DNA from: JADMIH01 sp039932335
GTDB taxonomy: Bacteria > Chloroflexota > Chloroflexia > QHBQ01 > JADMIH01
NCBI GenBank assembly: GCA_039932335.1
Contig: JBDTQH010000024.1
Location: 1 to 64,000, forward strand
Direction: 5' to 3'
DNA length: 64,000 nucleotides
The notes below the pieces were generated by a model. That model did no database searches. It was given only the letters and a program-made list of their open reading frames with translations, and was not told where the DNA came from. Positions 25,328 through 33,757 of this stretch are shown here, piece by piece; the stretch's first letter is position 1, and the number at the start of each line of letters is the position of its first letter. The translations under genes and the position numbers were made by a program.

Positions 25328-26137
25328 ATGTCGAAGCGTTTGTTTGCAAATGTTGGCCTGTTACTTTGCGGCATAGTCCTGGGAGGCGTTTTGCAGCCCT
25401 TCCGTATCCTGCCCACAGAAGCTCAGGGTGGCTGTCGGGCCTTCCCTGAAACAGGCAAATCCGCTTGTGGGCGGTTCCTCGATTATTGGACTACACATGG
25501 CGGGCTAGCGCAGCAGGGCTATCCTATCTCTAACGAGTTCCAGGAAGTAAGTGAACTTAACGGGCAAACCTACACCGTGCAGTATTTTGAACGATCCGTC
25601 TTTGAGAAGCACCCCGAGAACGCGGCTCCCAACGACGTGCTTCTATCGCAGCTTGGCACGTTCCAGTTCAAGCGCAAGTACCCGGGAGGCGATCCGTCCG
25701 GCGGGAGCGTGCCCGCACCTCCTGCGGCAACCCCGCCACAGCAGGGAGGGATAGTTGGGCAGGTCATCACGGTTCCGGATATTGGACGTAAGACTAATTT
25801 CAGGTTGGAAGTAGTGGATGCTAAGGAGACAACAAAGATCCCTGCGACTGGCTTCTGGAAGGAGGCAACCGCTACAGGTAAGTTCGTAGCTGTAAAGTTC
25901 AGGGCTACAAATATCGGCACCGAACCCGGCACTCCAACAGGCTACTATATTCGCTTGAAAGATAGCAAGGGTCGCACGTTTGATACTACTAGCGATATAA
26001 ATGCATCGCTGGTAGGTGCTGAGTATTATGGGGGTAAGCCCTTGGGTACCACCGTGCAACCCGGTCTTACTGAAACTTTAGTGTTTGTGTATGATGTAGC
26101 ACCAGACGCTGCTGGTTACCTTTTGATCAGCAGATAA
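25328..26137 (+). CDS. Secreted protein with Chloroflexota-type N-module and DUF4352-like domain
   Basis: A 269-residue protein starting at ATG 25328 after AAGGAGAG. An N-terminal hydrophobic segment (residues 5-22) gives export. Residues 35-120 form a module (CRAFPETGKSACGRFLDYW, GYPISNEF, YTVQYFERSVFEKHPEN, LLSQLGTFQFK) that I associate with exported Chloroflexota proteins, where it often precedes other domains. A Pro/Gly linker follows. The C-terminal ~125 residues (NFRLEVVDAKE, GKFVAVKFRATNIGTEPG, VQPGLTETLVFVYDV) match the immunoglobulin-like DUF4352 / telomeric repeat-binding factor-like fold. The role is unknown. Confidence 0.75.
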   Translation: MSKRLFANVGLLLCGIVLGGVLQPFRILPTEAQGGCRAFPETGKSACGRFLDYWTTHGGLAQQGYPISNEFQEVSELNGQTYTVQYFERSVFEKHPENAAPNDVLLSQLGTFQFKRKYPGGDPSGGSVPAPPAATPPQQGGIVGQVITVPDIGRKTNFRLEVVDAKETTKIPATGFWKEATATGKFVAVKFRATNIGTEPGTPTGYYIRLKDSKGRTFDTTSDINASLVGAEYYGGKPLGTTVQPGLTETLVFVYDVAPDAAGYLLISR

Positions 26138-26257
26138 GCCAAGGAGACACCAACGGGGCAATGGTCCATACTGCCTTTGTCCCGTTGTTCTAGCTCGTCT
26201 GCATGACAATCGTCCTTTACAACTTACAATTCAACCATACCTAACAGGAGATTCTAT

Positions 26258-26905
26258 ATGCATAAGCGTCTTGCCATATTTCCCTTACTTCTTGTGCTGC
26301 TTGCCGCAGGCTGTGGCGATTCACCTGCCACCCCAACGACCGTAACTGCCAACACGCCGACTTCTCTCTCAGCAACGGCGCTTGTGGATGACAAAACTCC
26401 TACAAACGATAACACTTCACCGAACCCTGTCCCTACTAACACAGAGTCGCCCTCTACACCTACTATCGCTCCTGCACCACCTCCCACTGAAACGTCTGTG
26501 GGCCAGCCTACGAGCTTAAGCGATAGTGCCTTGATCGAACTGCTCAAATTAGCTGGTTTGCCCATTGGTGAGACAGTGGTATACACAGCCGAGACCGACC
26601 CGAACAAGTTACTTGGTAGGCCCAACCAGTACATTGCAAAGGCGAGTTGGCATGATACCCGCCTGGGCGCTCCCGCGAATCCGACGGAGCCCGAAGTGAG
26701 CGACGGTGGTGGCCTGGAGATCTATATCGATGCTGACGGTGCAAAGTCTCGCATGGATTATATTCAAGAGTTGGGCAAGAAGCTACCTCTGGCGGTGGAA
26801 TATGATTATGTAAATGGTCCCATCTTGCTGAGATTGAGCAAAGAGTTGACTCCTGCGCAGGCGAAGGAATATGAGCAGATATTCATAGTTATTCCGATGC
26901 AATAA
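26258..26905 (+). CDS. Putative lipoprotein
   Basis: A 215-residue protein starting at ATG 26258 after an AGGAGATT ribosome-binding site. A signal peptide ends in the lipobox LLAAGC, giving a lipid-modified Cys. A Thr/Pro/Asn-rich linker of about 70 residues follows, then a globular C-terminus (about residues 90-215) with LLGRPNQYIAKASWHD and GLEIYIDADGAKSRMDYIQ. No family is recognised. Low-complexity spacers after a lipobox are usual for substrate-binding or surface proteins of Gram-positive-type envelopes. Confidence 0.7.
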   Translation: MHKRLAIFPLLLVLLAAGCGDSPATPTTVTANTPTSLSATALVDDKTPTNDNTSPNPVPTNTESPSTPTIAPAPPPTETSVGQPTSLSDSALIELLKLAGLPIGETVVYTAETDPNKLLGRPNQYIAKASWHDTRLGAPANPTEPEVSDGGGLEIYIDADGAKSRMDYIQELGKKLPLAVEYDYVNGPILLRLSKELTPAQAKEYEQIFIVIPMQ

Positions 26906-27055
26906 GGCAGATGCTTTGGCTCGCCTACTCGCCCCTGACCACCTATGACCGGCTACTGCTGGTAATGGTTAACTACGAATACACCAACGGACTTCCACCT
27001 ACCACACGGAACCCACGCATATACATCTGACTCCTGACACCCCACCTGCTGTGGT

Positions 27056-27061
27056 ACAATT
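27056..27061 (+). promoter_or_regulatory. -10 box placed for leaderless start of glycosyltransferase gene
   Basis: TACAAT with upstream TGG (extended -10), ending 7 nt before ATG 27069. This argues that the earlier in-frame GTG at 27051 is not the start. Confidence 0.5.
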
Positions 27062-27068
27062 AAAGGTG

Positions 27069-28130
27069 ATGACTGCCCAGCACAGCGCCGAGCAAAAGCC
27101 TCGCATTCTGCATGCCCCCACCAATATTGCTGGCATTGCGGGCCTGCTGGCGCGCGCTCAACGCGACCTGGGGTACGACTCGATATCGGTGCAGTACATA
27201 GCCAACCGCTACGCCTTCGACACCGACCGCACCCTCAACCTGGAGCGTGGCGACAACCCCATCAGGAAGGCAGCCACAGTGGGCAGCTTTGCCCTCAGCG
27301 CGATCCGCCACTACGACGTCTTCCACCTCTATTTCGGCAACACCCTCTTCCCATATCCCTACCCCGACCTTCCCCTTCTTCGCGCCCTCGGCAAGCGAAT
27401 CGTCTTCCACTTCTGCGGCTGTGAGGTTCGCAACCGCGCCGTCACACTGGAGAAATACGCGGTCAGCGGGTGCAGCGAGTGTGTATCGCTGGTCTGCCTC
27501 GGCAAGCGCCACCCCGATCCGGCCAGGGCGGATGTTGCGCTCGTCTCCACCCCCGACCTGCTCGAGTTCGTGCCCGGCGCGATTCTCATGCCCGGCCCGG
27601 TCGATTTGCAAAAGTGGACGCCGCGCCCTCCACGCACCGTGCCCATCTCCCACGACGACCCCATCCGTATCCTCCACGCACCGTCTGACCGCGAGATAAA
27701 AGGCACTCGCCACCTGCTCGATGCAATCGAGAGGCTCAAGGCAGCGGGCTATCCCGTTGAGCTAATGATGCTTGAAGGCGTGCCCCACGACCAGGTGGCC
27801 GAGTTCTGCGGCAACGCCGACATAGCGGTAGACCAGTTGATGATTGGCGCATACGGCACAGTCTCCATCGAGATGATGGCAAAAGGCGTTCCCGTGGTCT
27901 GCCGCATTCGCGACGACCTCCGCAGGCACTATCCCGCCGACCTCCCCATAGTGAGCGCAGGCCCCGACGACATCTATACTGTGCTCGAAGACCTCATCCA
28001 GCGCCCGGCAGCCTGGCCCGATCTGGGCAGCCGTGGCGTAGACTACGTGCGCCGCGAGCACGAGATGCACGCCGTCGCCGCACGAACCCTCGCCCTCTAT
28101 TCCGGCTCTCCCCAACCCGCAGCGGCCTAA
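27069..28130 (+). CDS. Glycosyltransferase, GT-B type
   Basis: About 353 residues (the frame is open from GTG 27051). The N-terminus carries RILHAPTNIAGIAGLLARAQRDLGYDS. The FHFCGCEVRNRA segment and C-terminal PIRILHAPSDREIKGTRHLLDAIERL are typical of GT4-like enzymes. A Cys-rich stretch (CSECVSLVCLGK) lies near residue 135. There is no EX7E motif in standard form. It is outside the main locus with its own promoter, and no partner gene is evident. Confidence 0.72.
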   Translation: MTAQHSAEQKPRILHAPTNIAGIAGLLARAQRDLGYDSISVQYIANRYAFDTDRTLNLERGDNPIRKAATVGSFALSAIRHYDVFHLYFGNTLFPYPYPDLPLLRALGKRIVFHFCGCEVRNRAVTLEKYAVSGCSECVSLVCLGKRHPDPARADVALVSTPDLLEFVPGAILMPGPVDLQKWTPRPPRTVPISHDDPIRILHAPSDREIKGTRHLLDAIERLKAAGYPVELMMLEGVPHDQVAEFCGNADIAVDQLMIGAYGTVSIEMMAKGVPVVCRIRDDLRRHYPADLPIVSAGPDDIYTVLEDLIQRPAAWPDLGSRGVDYVRREHEMHAVAARTLALYSGSPQPAAA

Positions 28131-28304
28131 CCCGCACATACGTATGATGCACGCGGCATCTGTATGTTCCAGCATAAGATGTGACAGACAGTATTTTGAC
28201 CTATCAGGCAACGTCAGATCAAATAAGAGCTAGCTGACACGCCTGGGCACATTGTGGTAGGCTCGCCGCAAGTCTTACACATATATGAAGGCACACATAG
28301 CCTG

Positions 28305-28688
28305 CTACTGCTCCACGATCTTCCAGAAGGAGTCCTTTCTCACGATCTCGCCGCCGCTAAACTCCCACAGGTCGCACCCACGCACATTCACACGAACTCC
28401 TTCGGTGGTCGTTCCCGTGATCGTCCACTCCGAGACGCCTCTGTTGCCGCACACCCAGTGGCTATCGTCCCCATAATGAACATCGGGGATACCTGTAAAA
28501 CGGGCGGCGAGACCCTCGCGCACGCGCTCTTTGCCCACGAATCTATTGCCCCACGGGTCGCGTCCTCGGGGCGACTCAAACACAGCGTCTTCCGCGAAGA
28601 ACGCCATGATGGCGTCCAGGTCGTGACGGTTGAATGCATCGAGTACCTGTTGCATAACCTCTACCGATACCGAGTTGTCAGCGTTCAT
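28305..28688 (-). CDS. SnoaL-like / NTF2-fold protein
   Basis: About 127 residues starting at ATG 28688; an AGGAGG lies 12 nt upstream, somewhat far, and the frame is open to 28724. The motifs VLDAFNRHDLDAIMAFFAEDAVFES, GKERVREGLAARFTGIPDV and CDLWEFSGGEIVRKDSFW are characteristic of the SnoaL-like polyketide cyclase/NTF2 superfamily. These are small cone-shaped domains that bind or isomerise small molecules. The substrate is unknown. The gene is convergent with the glycosyltransferase at 27069-28130. Confidence 0.8.
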   Translation of the reverse strand: MNADNSVSVEVMQQVLDAFNRHDLDAIMAFFAEDAVFESPRGRDPWGNRFVGKERVREGLAARFTGIPDVHYGDDSHWVCGNRGVSEWTITGTTTEGVRVNVRGCDLWEFSGGEIVRKDSFWKIVEQ

Positions 28689-28724
28689 GTTCGACTCGAA
28701 CCTCCTTGCTCCGTTTGGAACCAC

Positions 28725-29133
28725 TCTTGCCTCTCTCTATCATCAGATCCGGTGCGCTGCCCCCATCTTCTTTCCCTAACGTGCTCAACGGAGCCTTGAC
28801 ACGTGCGGCGGAAGGCGGGTCATGCAGATGAAGCCACTTTCCCCTCTTATGACTTATGATGGCGATCCTGCAGGGTTATGGTTATTGGCCATTATATCAG
28901 GTTAGTGTTGAGAAGCAGGCGGGCTTGAAATAGAAATCGGGAATGAGCCAGGTCGGAGCGTACATGTTCACGCAGACGCTTATTCACGCGCGTATCTTCA
29001 TCGTCTGGTTGGCAATGGCCTTTGGCTGGCTGCTCGTTACGGTAGACGTGCCCACAGTGCTACCGGCGATAAACAAAAGGACGAAGGTGGTTAGCCTTCG
29101 TCCTTTTTTATACCCTATTGTGTCTGCTGTCTC
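28725..29133. other. Intergenic region with bidirectional terminator
   Basis: About 400 bp. Apart from the terminator at 29075-29107 I see no supported gene. The open frame 28943-29257 (+) runs through that terminator. Confidence 0.45.
29075..29107. terminator. Strong hairpin terminator, likely for the minus-strand operon
   Basis: A 13-bp stem (AAAAGGACGAAGG at 29075-29087, CCTTCGTCCTTTT at 29095-29107) with A/T-rich flanks on both sides, so it can work in both directions. It lies just past the end of the bactofilin-like gene (29134). Confidence 0.88.
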
Positions 29134-30402
29134 TTACTCGTCGCGGGGCAGGATTGGTGGAGGTCCAAGGGGTATTGTATTAGTTCGTTCCGCCCCAACT
29201 CCCACCGGTAGCTGCGCTCCTGGACCGGGGTGCGAATGGACCAGCGAGGAGCCGTAGTGGCTGTGTGCCACCGTCGGGTAAACAATTTTGTGGCTGTGCC
29301 TGTGCTTGGGCGGGGCCAGTGTGCCGAGGCGGCTCAGGATCGTCGCACCGATGCCGATGCAGGCAATAGTGTACACCAGCAAGAACATCAACAACGAGAC
29401 CCAGGCGGGCAGGAACAGCACCGGCATTAGTGTCGAGGCCAGCACGATAGCTACACCCAGCAGCACCTCAATGATCAGCAGGGGTGCCTGGTGAGGTAGT
29501 CCGTTCGAGCCGTTCTGCCGGGTTGTCTCGTGCAGGTGGTTGCCCAGCCAGTGGCACACCACAACAAAGCCGAGTAAGAATGCTCCCAGCAGCACCACAG
29601 CCAGCACAGGCAGCAGCACTATACCGATAACACTGATCGCGAGCACCGCAGCCACAACTCCAGCCACAGGCAGTATGAGGAAAGCGGTAATGATACCCAT
29701 GACGATGGACGGGCCGGGCTCGGCCTGGAGTGTCGCGCTCGCGATACGTACCCTGTTCGGTATCACCGCGGCCATCCCCACCGACACCAGTAGTATTAGC
29801 ACGCTCAGCAGACCTATAGTGAACAGCCCTGTAATCCTGCCGAATGGGCTGTTATAGAACGCGGAGCTTGAAATGCCGCCTGAGTGGTCGCCCGGCTGCA
29901 CAAGGTTCTGTATCGCGTCGGCGGGATTCTGCATCGTGTTGATGCTTCCGTTCACCACAGCACCACTGTCCTGGGTTACCTTGCCGCCCAATGCCGTTAC
30001 GCTGCCATTGACGACGCTGCCCTCGGAAAGTACAACCTCGCCCGAGGCGACTACGTTGCCCCCGACGGAACTCTTCGGGAAGAGCGTCACCCCACCGCCC
30101 GTAAGCACGGCCACATCACCCAGCACCTTGCCGTAGACGAAAGCCTTGCCGTTCACGACTGTGGCTTTGCCATCGACAGTGCCATATATGGTCAGATTGC
30201 CGTTGGTGACGCTTACATCGCCCTGGACTGTGTCGCTTTCCTGAACCGTCAGGTCATGGTCGAATGCCACCCATTCCGGGTCGTCCTGCGCCGAGACGTG
30301 CATGGGGTTAACCAGCACCACGCCCAACGCAAGCGTGAGGACGGCCAGCAGCATTATTCCTATTCTGATTGTTCTCTCTATCCGGTTCACAGCGAATCCC
30401 AT
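29134..30402 (-). CDS. Membrane protein with extracytoplasmic bactofilin-like beta-helix domain
   Basis: A 422-residue protein. An N-terminal signal segment (IGIMLLAVLTLALGVVLV) precedes a repeated beta-solenoid (about residues 45-155: VQGDVSVTNGNLTIYG, GKATVVNGKAFVYG, VVLSEGSVVNGSV), as in polymer-forming bactofilins but here on the outer side. Four to six membrane helices follow (about residues 185-350), then a His/Pro-rich tail. It is the third gene after the ECF sigma factor and anti-sigma factor (45 bp gap), so it probably belongs to that regulon and may act in envelope stress. The function is inferred from fold and context only. Confidence 0.75.
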   Translation of the reverse strand: MGFAVNRIERTIRIGIMLLAVLTLALGVVLVNPMHVSAQDDPEWVAFDHDLTVQESDTVQGDVSVTNGNLTIYGTVDGKATVVNGKAFVYGKVLGDVAVLTGGGVTLFPKSSVGGNVVASGEVVLSEGSVVNGSVTALGGKVTQDSGAVVNGSINTMQNPADAIQNLVQPGDHSGGISSSAFYNSPFGRITGLFTIGLLSVLILLVSVGMAAVIPNRVRIASATLQAEPGPSIVMGIITAFLILPVAGVVAAVLAISVIGIVLLPVLAVVLLGAFLLGFVVVCHWLGNHLHETTRQNGSNGLPHQAPLLIIEVLLGVAIVLASTLMPVLFLPAWVSLLMFLLVYTIACIGIGATILSRLGTLAPPKHRHSHKIVYPTVAHSHYGSSLVHSHPGPGAQLPVGVGAERTNTIPLGPPPILPRDE

Positions 30403-30447
30403 TCTTTCAAGATGCAGGTGTTCAAAGCCACTATTAGATGTCCAACC

Positions 30448-31143
30448 TTATGCAAGCGCCTCAAGTACGCCTGTGCTGCCTCTGTTCTCCATGGCGGTCC
30501 GGTGATAGCCGTTGACTACCTGCCAACCTACTAGAAGCAATATGCCTACCAGCAGCACACCGATAGCCGCAAGCCCAGGACCAAAGCCCACAAACAACGA
30601 CCTTATCCATGTGTCAATTGCCTGGAAGAAGGTGCGTACCGTTCCTACGGCGTCTGCTGCCGGGCCGCTCAATTTGATTGTGCCCGACAACATCAGCGCG
30701 AGAAGCAATCCTACAGTGCCTGCAATAGAAAGCCCGACCGCCGCCATGCCGCGCAGATATTGCGCGGTGCGCTTCTGCCACTCTGCGTATCCCGCGAGGT
30801 AGGCTGTGGGCAATTCGCCAAGCCTCCTGGTCAGCGATGGCGTTACCATCACGACATTAGGGGCCGTGGCCGGTACGTAAACAGGGCCCGGCGCAAGAAC
30901 CGCGGCGGGCGCGGAAACCGCTATCCGCACCATCACCTTCGCATGGAAGTCTGATGGAACAGGCAGTGGTTCCAGCGCCGAGGCGCACAGTATTTCGTTC
31001 ATTTGCTGCATCGCCGCCCACAACGGGCCGCAATCGGCGCAACTCTTAAGGTGCTCGTCAAGGCGGGTCTCTTCTTGCGAATCAAGCAGAGCATCCAGCT
31101 TCAACGACATTAGCTCGTCATATTCAGTGTCACACGCCATCAC
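30448..31143 (-). CDS. Zinc-finger anti-sigma factor
   Basis: A 231-residue protein starting at ATG 31143. The N-terminal ZAS domain has the H-x3-C-x2-C motif (H31, C35, C38 in EHLKSCADCG), which binds the cognate ECF sigma factor. A linker follows, then two membrane helices (about residues 128-155 and 185-210), so the sensor part is short. It lies 16 bp after the sigma gene, the usual arrangement. The signal that releases the sigma factor is not evident. Confidence 0.85.
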   Translation of the reverse strand: MMACDTEYDELMSLKLDALLDSQEETRLDEHLKSCADCGPLWAAMQQMNEILCASALEPLPVPSDFHAKVMVRIAVSAPAAVLAPGPVYVPATAPNVVMVTPSLTRRLGELPTAYLAGYAEWQKRTAQYLRGMAAVGLSIAGTVGLLLALMLSGTIKLSGPAADAVGTVRTFFQAIDTWIRSLFVGFGPGLAAIGVLLVGILLLVGWQVVNGYHRTAMENRGSTGVLEALA

Positions 31144-31159
31144 AATGCACCTCCTTTCT

Positions 31160-32005
31160 TTATTTCTCCAGTGTCCTGCCGCCCGCTTCGCCCGCAGCTA
31201 CAAACTGCTCGGCAAGCATGCGTCGCGCCCTGTGCAGCTGCGTCTTCACAGCGCTTTCGGTCAGCCCGGTCATCCTGGCTATCTCGTCATAAGATAGATC
31301 ATTATAATATCTCAGCACGGTGACTGAGCGGTATTTCTCAGGCAAAGTGTTGAGTAGTTTCTTCACAATATCGCGTTGTTCGCCCTGAAGCGCGATTTCA
31401 TCAGGCTGCGGCTCATTGCTCTCAATATAGAGGGCAACGTCATCCAGGGGTGCGCTCGGCTTGCGGCGGCGCAGCATATCTATAGCATGGTGCGACGCGA
31501 TTGAGAGCAACCAGGTCGAGAACCTGCGATCCTGCTGGAAGGTGTGAAGCTGATTCCAGGCGCGCACGAACACTTCCTGTGCGGCATCTTCAGCTTCGGT
31601 GGGGTCGCCCAGCATGCGGTAAGCCATGTTGTAGACCGCAGTCTGGTAGCGGTTTACGAGATCACCAAAGGCAGCCTGGTCACCACGAAGAGCCGCCTGC
31701 ACCGATAAACGGTCTTGCTCGGCGGAAGTGAGCGCTAAGGGTTGAGAACTGAGAGCCGAGTGGGTGTTTTCTGCACTGTCACTCGTCATGACCGCTGTCT
31801 TCTCCTCGACTCGCTGCCCGGTAGCTGCTCTGCCTGTCCCGGCCAGTAGCCCGTTCCGCCTGGTCGCGGTCTTACCGGTTGCCGAAGGCATGGCCACAGT
31901 GGCTTCTCGCGCAGCCCGCGATCTCAGCCCAGCCAGTCCATCCATTACCATGTCTTGAAGAGAAACCGAAAGATTTGGAAAAACTGCCCCTGCGTTTGCG
32001 TTCAT
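31160..32005 (-). CDS. ECF-type RNA polymerase sigma factor with N-terminal extension
   Basis: About 281 residues from ATG 32005 (GAGGGAG 6-7 nt upstream); the frame is open from ATG 32020. Region 2 (YQTAVYNMAYRMLGDPTEAED, AAQEVFVRAWNQL, RRFSTWLLSIASHHAIDML) and region 4 (LPEKYRSVTVLRYYNDLSY, DEIARMTGLTESAVKTQLHR) are complete. The first ~90 residues are extra, rich in Ala, Arg, Thr and Ser and of low complexity; an internal start at ATG 31789 would remove most of them. It is followed by its anti-sigma factor and a bactofilin-like gene. Confidence 0.9.
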   Translation of the reverse strand: MNANAGAVFPNLSVSLQDMVMDGLAGLRSRAAREATVAMPSATGKTATRRNGLLAGTGRAATGQRVEEKTAVMTSDSAENTHSALSSQPLALTSAEQDRLSVQAALRGDQAAFGDLVNRYQTAVYNMAYRMLGDPTEAEDAAQEVFVRAWNQLHTFQQDRRFSTWLLSIASHHAIDMLRRRKPSAPLDDVALYIESNEPQPDEIALQGEQRDIVKKLLNTLPEKYRSVTVLRYYNDLSYDEIARMTGLTESAVKTQLHRARRMLAEQFVAAGEAGGRTLEK

Positions 32006-32032
32006 CAACATCTCCCTCATGTAAACCTATAT

Positions 32033-32055
32033 ACGCGAGGGCAGTCGCGAAGGTT
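32033..32055 (-). promoter_or_regulatory. Candidate ECF autoregulatory promoter
   Basis: On the minus strand, AAC (32055-32053), 17 nt and CGT (32035-32033) fit the general ECF pattern (AACTT-like -35, CGT-like -10), just upstream of the sigma gene start. Confidence 0.35.
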
Positions 32056-32148
32056 GCATGAGAATGTCGGATGAATTTGTTTGCCTGCTGCTTGCTTCTT
32101 ACGTTAGTCGGGCGAGGGCGCTAAATGGCTACTCCTCTGTGCGTGATG

Positions 32149-32529
32149 CTACGATGTGGCCTTCACAGTGTCGTCGGCTGTCTGGACGCCCGTATCTTCA
32201 GCGCTGTCTTCTGCTTCGATAGCTTGCAGATGTGCCTGGGCCACCTCAACCTCAGGCTCATGTGTAAGATCTATTACTTCGGCCTCGATTTCGGGTTCCA
32301 ATGTGAGCTGCGATGCCTCTGCTTCTGCTTCAAGTCTCTTGTTCTGGCTGCGCAGGCGCTTTATCTCGCTTACAAGCGACGGCACGTCTTCGCGTGTCAG
32401 CTTCTCCACCTTGGTGAGCAAGACCCGCAGCTTGAGCAGCTCCGGTGGCAACTCGCGCCGCATATAGGGCGAGTTGATTATCTCTGTGCAACGTGCTTCT
32501 ATCTCACTCAAGTTATTATGCATCGCCAT
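32149..32529 (-). CDS. Acidic coiled-coil protein
   Basis: About 126 residues starting at ATG 32529, 10 nt after GGAG. Residues 20-75 (ELLKLRVLLTKVEKLTR, SLVSEIKRLRSQNKRLEAEAEA) form a strong amphipathic coiled coil with leucine heptads. The C-terminal half is almost all acidic and probably disordered. There is no signal peptide or known family. It lies next to the sigma operon and points the same way, but is separated by about 130 bp. Confidence 0.65.
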   Translation of the reverse strand: MAMHNNLSEIEARCTEIINSPYMRRELPPELLKLRVLLTKVEKLTREDVPSLVSEIKRLRSQNKRLEAEAEASQLTLEPEIEAEVIDLTHEPEVEVAQAHLQAIEAEDSAEDTGVQTADDTVKATS

Positions 32530-32666
32530 GTTAGACTTACTCCTTCTTCCCATATGGCCAACTAAATAGCCACCAGTCATTACTACCAGTATAACAGGCG
32601 TGTGCCACCCCGCGATTTGAGCGTGGGAATCAACCCGTTTCTAAAAACAACCATTGGCCTGCACCG

Positions 32667-33032
32667 TCAGTTGTATGGCACATAGTCCTGAAACTCCCAA
32701 TGGCCATATCTGCTGAGTTGTTCGGCAACAGCCGTCCAATCACTCCCATGTATCGAGTCACAAAGTTGTTGAATAGCACTCCATAGAATTGCATAATCGT
32801 ATTTCTCAACAATCAGATAGAACCGTCCGAAAAGATACTTCTTCTCTTTGATCTCAGTTCCAAGCCAGGAAGCCGTACAGACCAAGAAATCGAAGGATTC
32901 TTCTCCTTCTGCGTCTCGTGGGCCAATTATAGCTTGCAATGAAAAGACAAAATTATTAGGGTCGCTTGGTGCCTGGTGTTGTAGGTCAATAATGTCTGGG
33001 CTGTGCAGTCTGCGCAACTGAGGACGGACCAT
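32667..33032 (-). CDS. Imm8-like immunity protein (orphan)
   Basis: A 121-residue protein starting at ATG 33032 after GGAGGTAA. The pattern FVFSLQAIIGPRDAEGEESFDFLVCTASWL, then a long middle helix, and the ending LSRYGHWEFQDYVPYN match the Imm8 family. These proteins protect against toxins of polymorphic toxin systems. No toxin gene, secretion marker or second immunity gene is in the neighbourhood, so it is an orphan or guards against incoming toxins. The base composition is lower in GC than its neighbours, which fits horizontal gain. Confidence 0.7.
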   Translation of the reverse strand: MVRPQLRRLHSPDIIDLQHQAPSDPNNFVFSLQAIIGPRDAEGEESFDFLVCTASWLGTEIKEKKYLFGRFYLIVEKYDYAILWSAIQQLCDSIHGSDWTAVAEQLSRYGHWEFQDYVPYN

Positions 33033-33197
33033 ATTGTCTTTACCTCCATATCTTGATACGGGATTGCCCTAACCTCACGGCTCGTTGATATATCGATGTA
33101 TAGAAGTCGAGGGCAAGTTCCTGTGCATCATTCTAGACAAGAGCCGTGCTTTCGTCCAATATGTCGGGATGCTCAACCAGCCACTATATAACTGACA

Positions 33198-33229
33198 ACT
33201 CGGTACTCGGTACTCGGTACTCGGTACTC
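33198..33229. repeat. Heptamer tandem repeat, (ACTCGGT)4.6
   Basis: Four perfect ACTCGGT units (33198-33225) plus ACTC, in the gap between the Imm8-like gene and the VanZ promoter. Confidence 0.9.
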
Positions 33230-33243
33230 CCCCACGCCTCCCC

Positions 33244-33272
33244 TTGACACCACCCACCCCCTTTGCTATGCT
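33244..33272 (+). promoter_or_regulatory. Promoter of VanZ-like gene
   Basis: A perfect TTGACA (33244-33249), 17-bp spacer, TATGCT (33267-33272). The -10 ends 9 nt before ATG 33282, so the mRNA is probably leaderless or nearly so. Confidence 0.75.
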
Positions 33273-33281
33273 CATCCCTGT

Positions 33282-33743
33282 ATGCTTGAACATGTGGAAC
33301 CTGATAAACGTCAGACATCCTGGGGAGCAAAGAACCTTATTCTCGCCTGGGGTCCTGTGCTGGCCTTGATGGCGGCTATCTTCTATGTCTCCTCTCAGAA
33401 CACCTGGACCGTCTTTGAAGGCCCTCCCTATGTTCTGCTGCTGCGCAAGGGAGGGCACGTCTTTGAGTATGCCCTGCTTGCTCTACTGCTGGGCCGCGCC
33501 CTCCTCTCCACATGGACGTGGCGCGGCAACCCCGTAACCCGTCCCCTCTTGCTCCGAGCGTGGCGCGTTGGCGTGCTGATCTGCACTCTCTACGCCGCCA
33601 GCGACGAGTTCCACCAGTTGTTTGTGCCCCGCCGAGTCGGTTATGGCTGGGATGTGCTTGTCGATGCGCTTTCCGCCACAGCCGCCCTGGGTATATGGTA
33701 TATTGTGCGCGTGCATCTCCTTAGACGCACGGCAAAAACCTGA
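33282..33743 (+). CDS. VanZ-like family membrane protein
   Basis: A 153-residue protein with about four membrane helices. VanZ-family signatures are FYVSSQNTW, KGGHVFEYALLALLLGRAL, and YAASDEFHQLFVPRRVGYGWDVLVDALSA. VanZ itself gives low-level teicoplanin resistance, while most relatives have no known function. The following glycosyltransferase starts 14 bp downstream, which suggests cotranscription and a link to envelope polymers. Confidence 0.85.
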   Translation: MLEHVEPDKRQTSWGAKNLILAWGPVLALMAAIFYVSSQNTWTVFEGPPYVLLLRKGGHVFEYALLALLLGRALLSTWTWRGNPVTRPLLLRAWRVGVLICTLYAASDEFHQLFVPRRVGYGWDVLVDALSATAALGIWYIVRVHLLRRTAKT

Positions 33744-33757
33744 CCGCAGGAGAAACG

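Noticed and set aside
28943..29257. A 104-residue plus-strand frame
   Set aside because: It reads straight through the 13-bp-stem terminator at 29075-29107 and has no convincing ribosome-binding site or family.
33198..33229. Possible CRISPR or VNTR-type array
   Set aside because: Seven-nucleotide units without spacers are not CRISPR, and no cas genes are present anywhere in the window.
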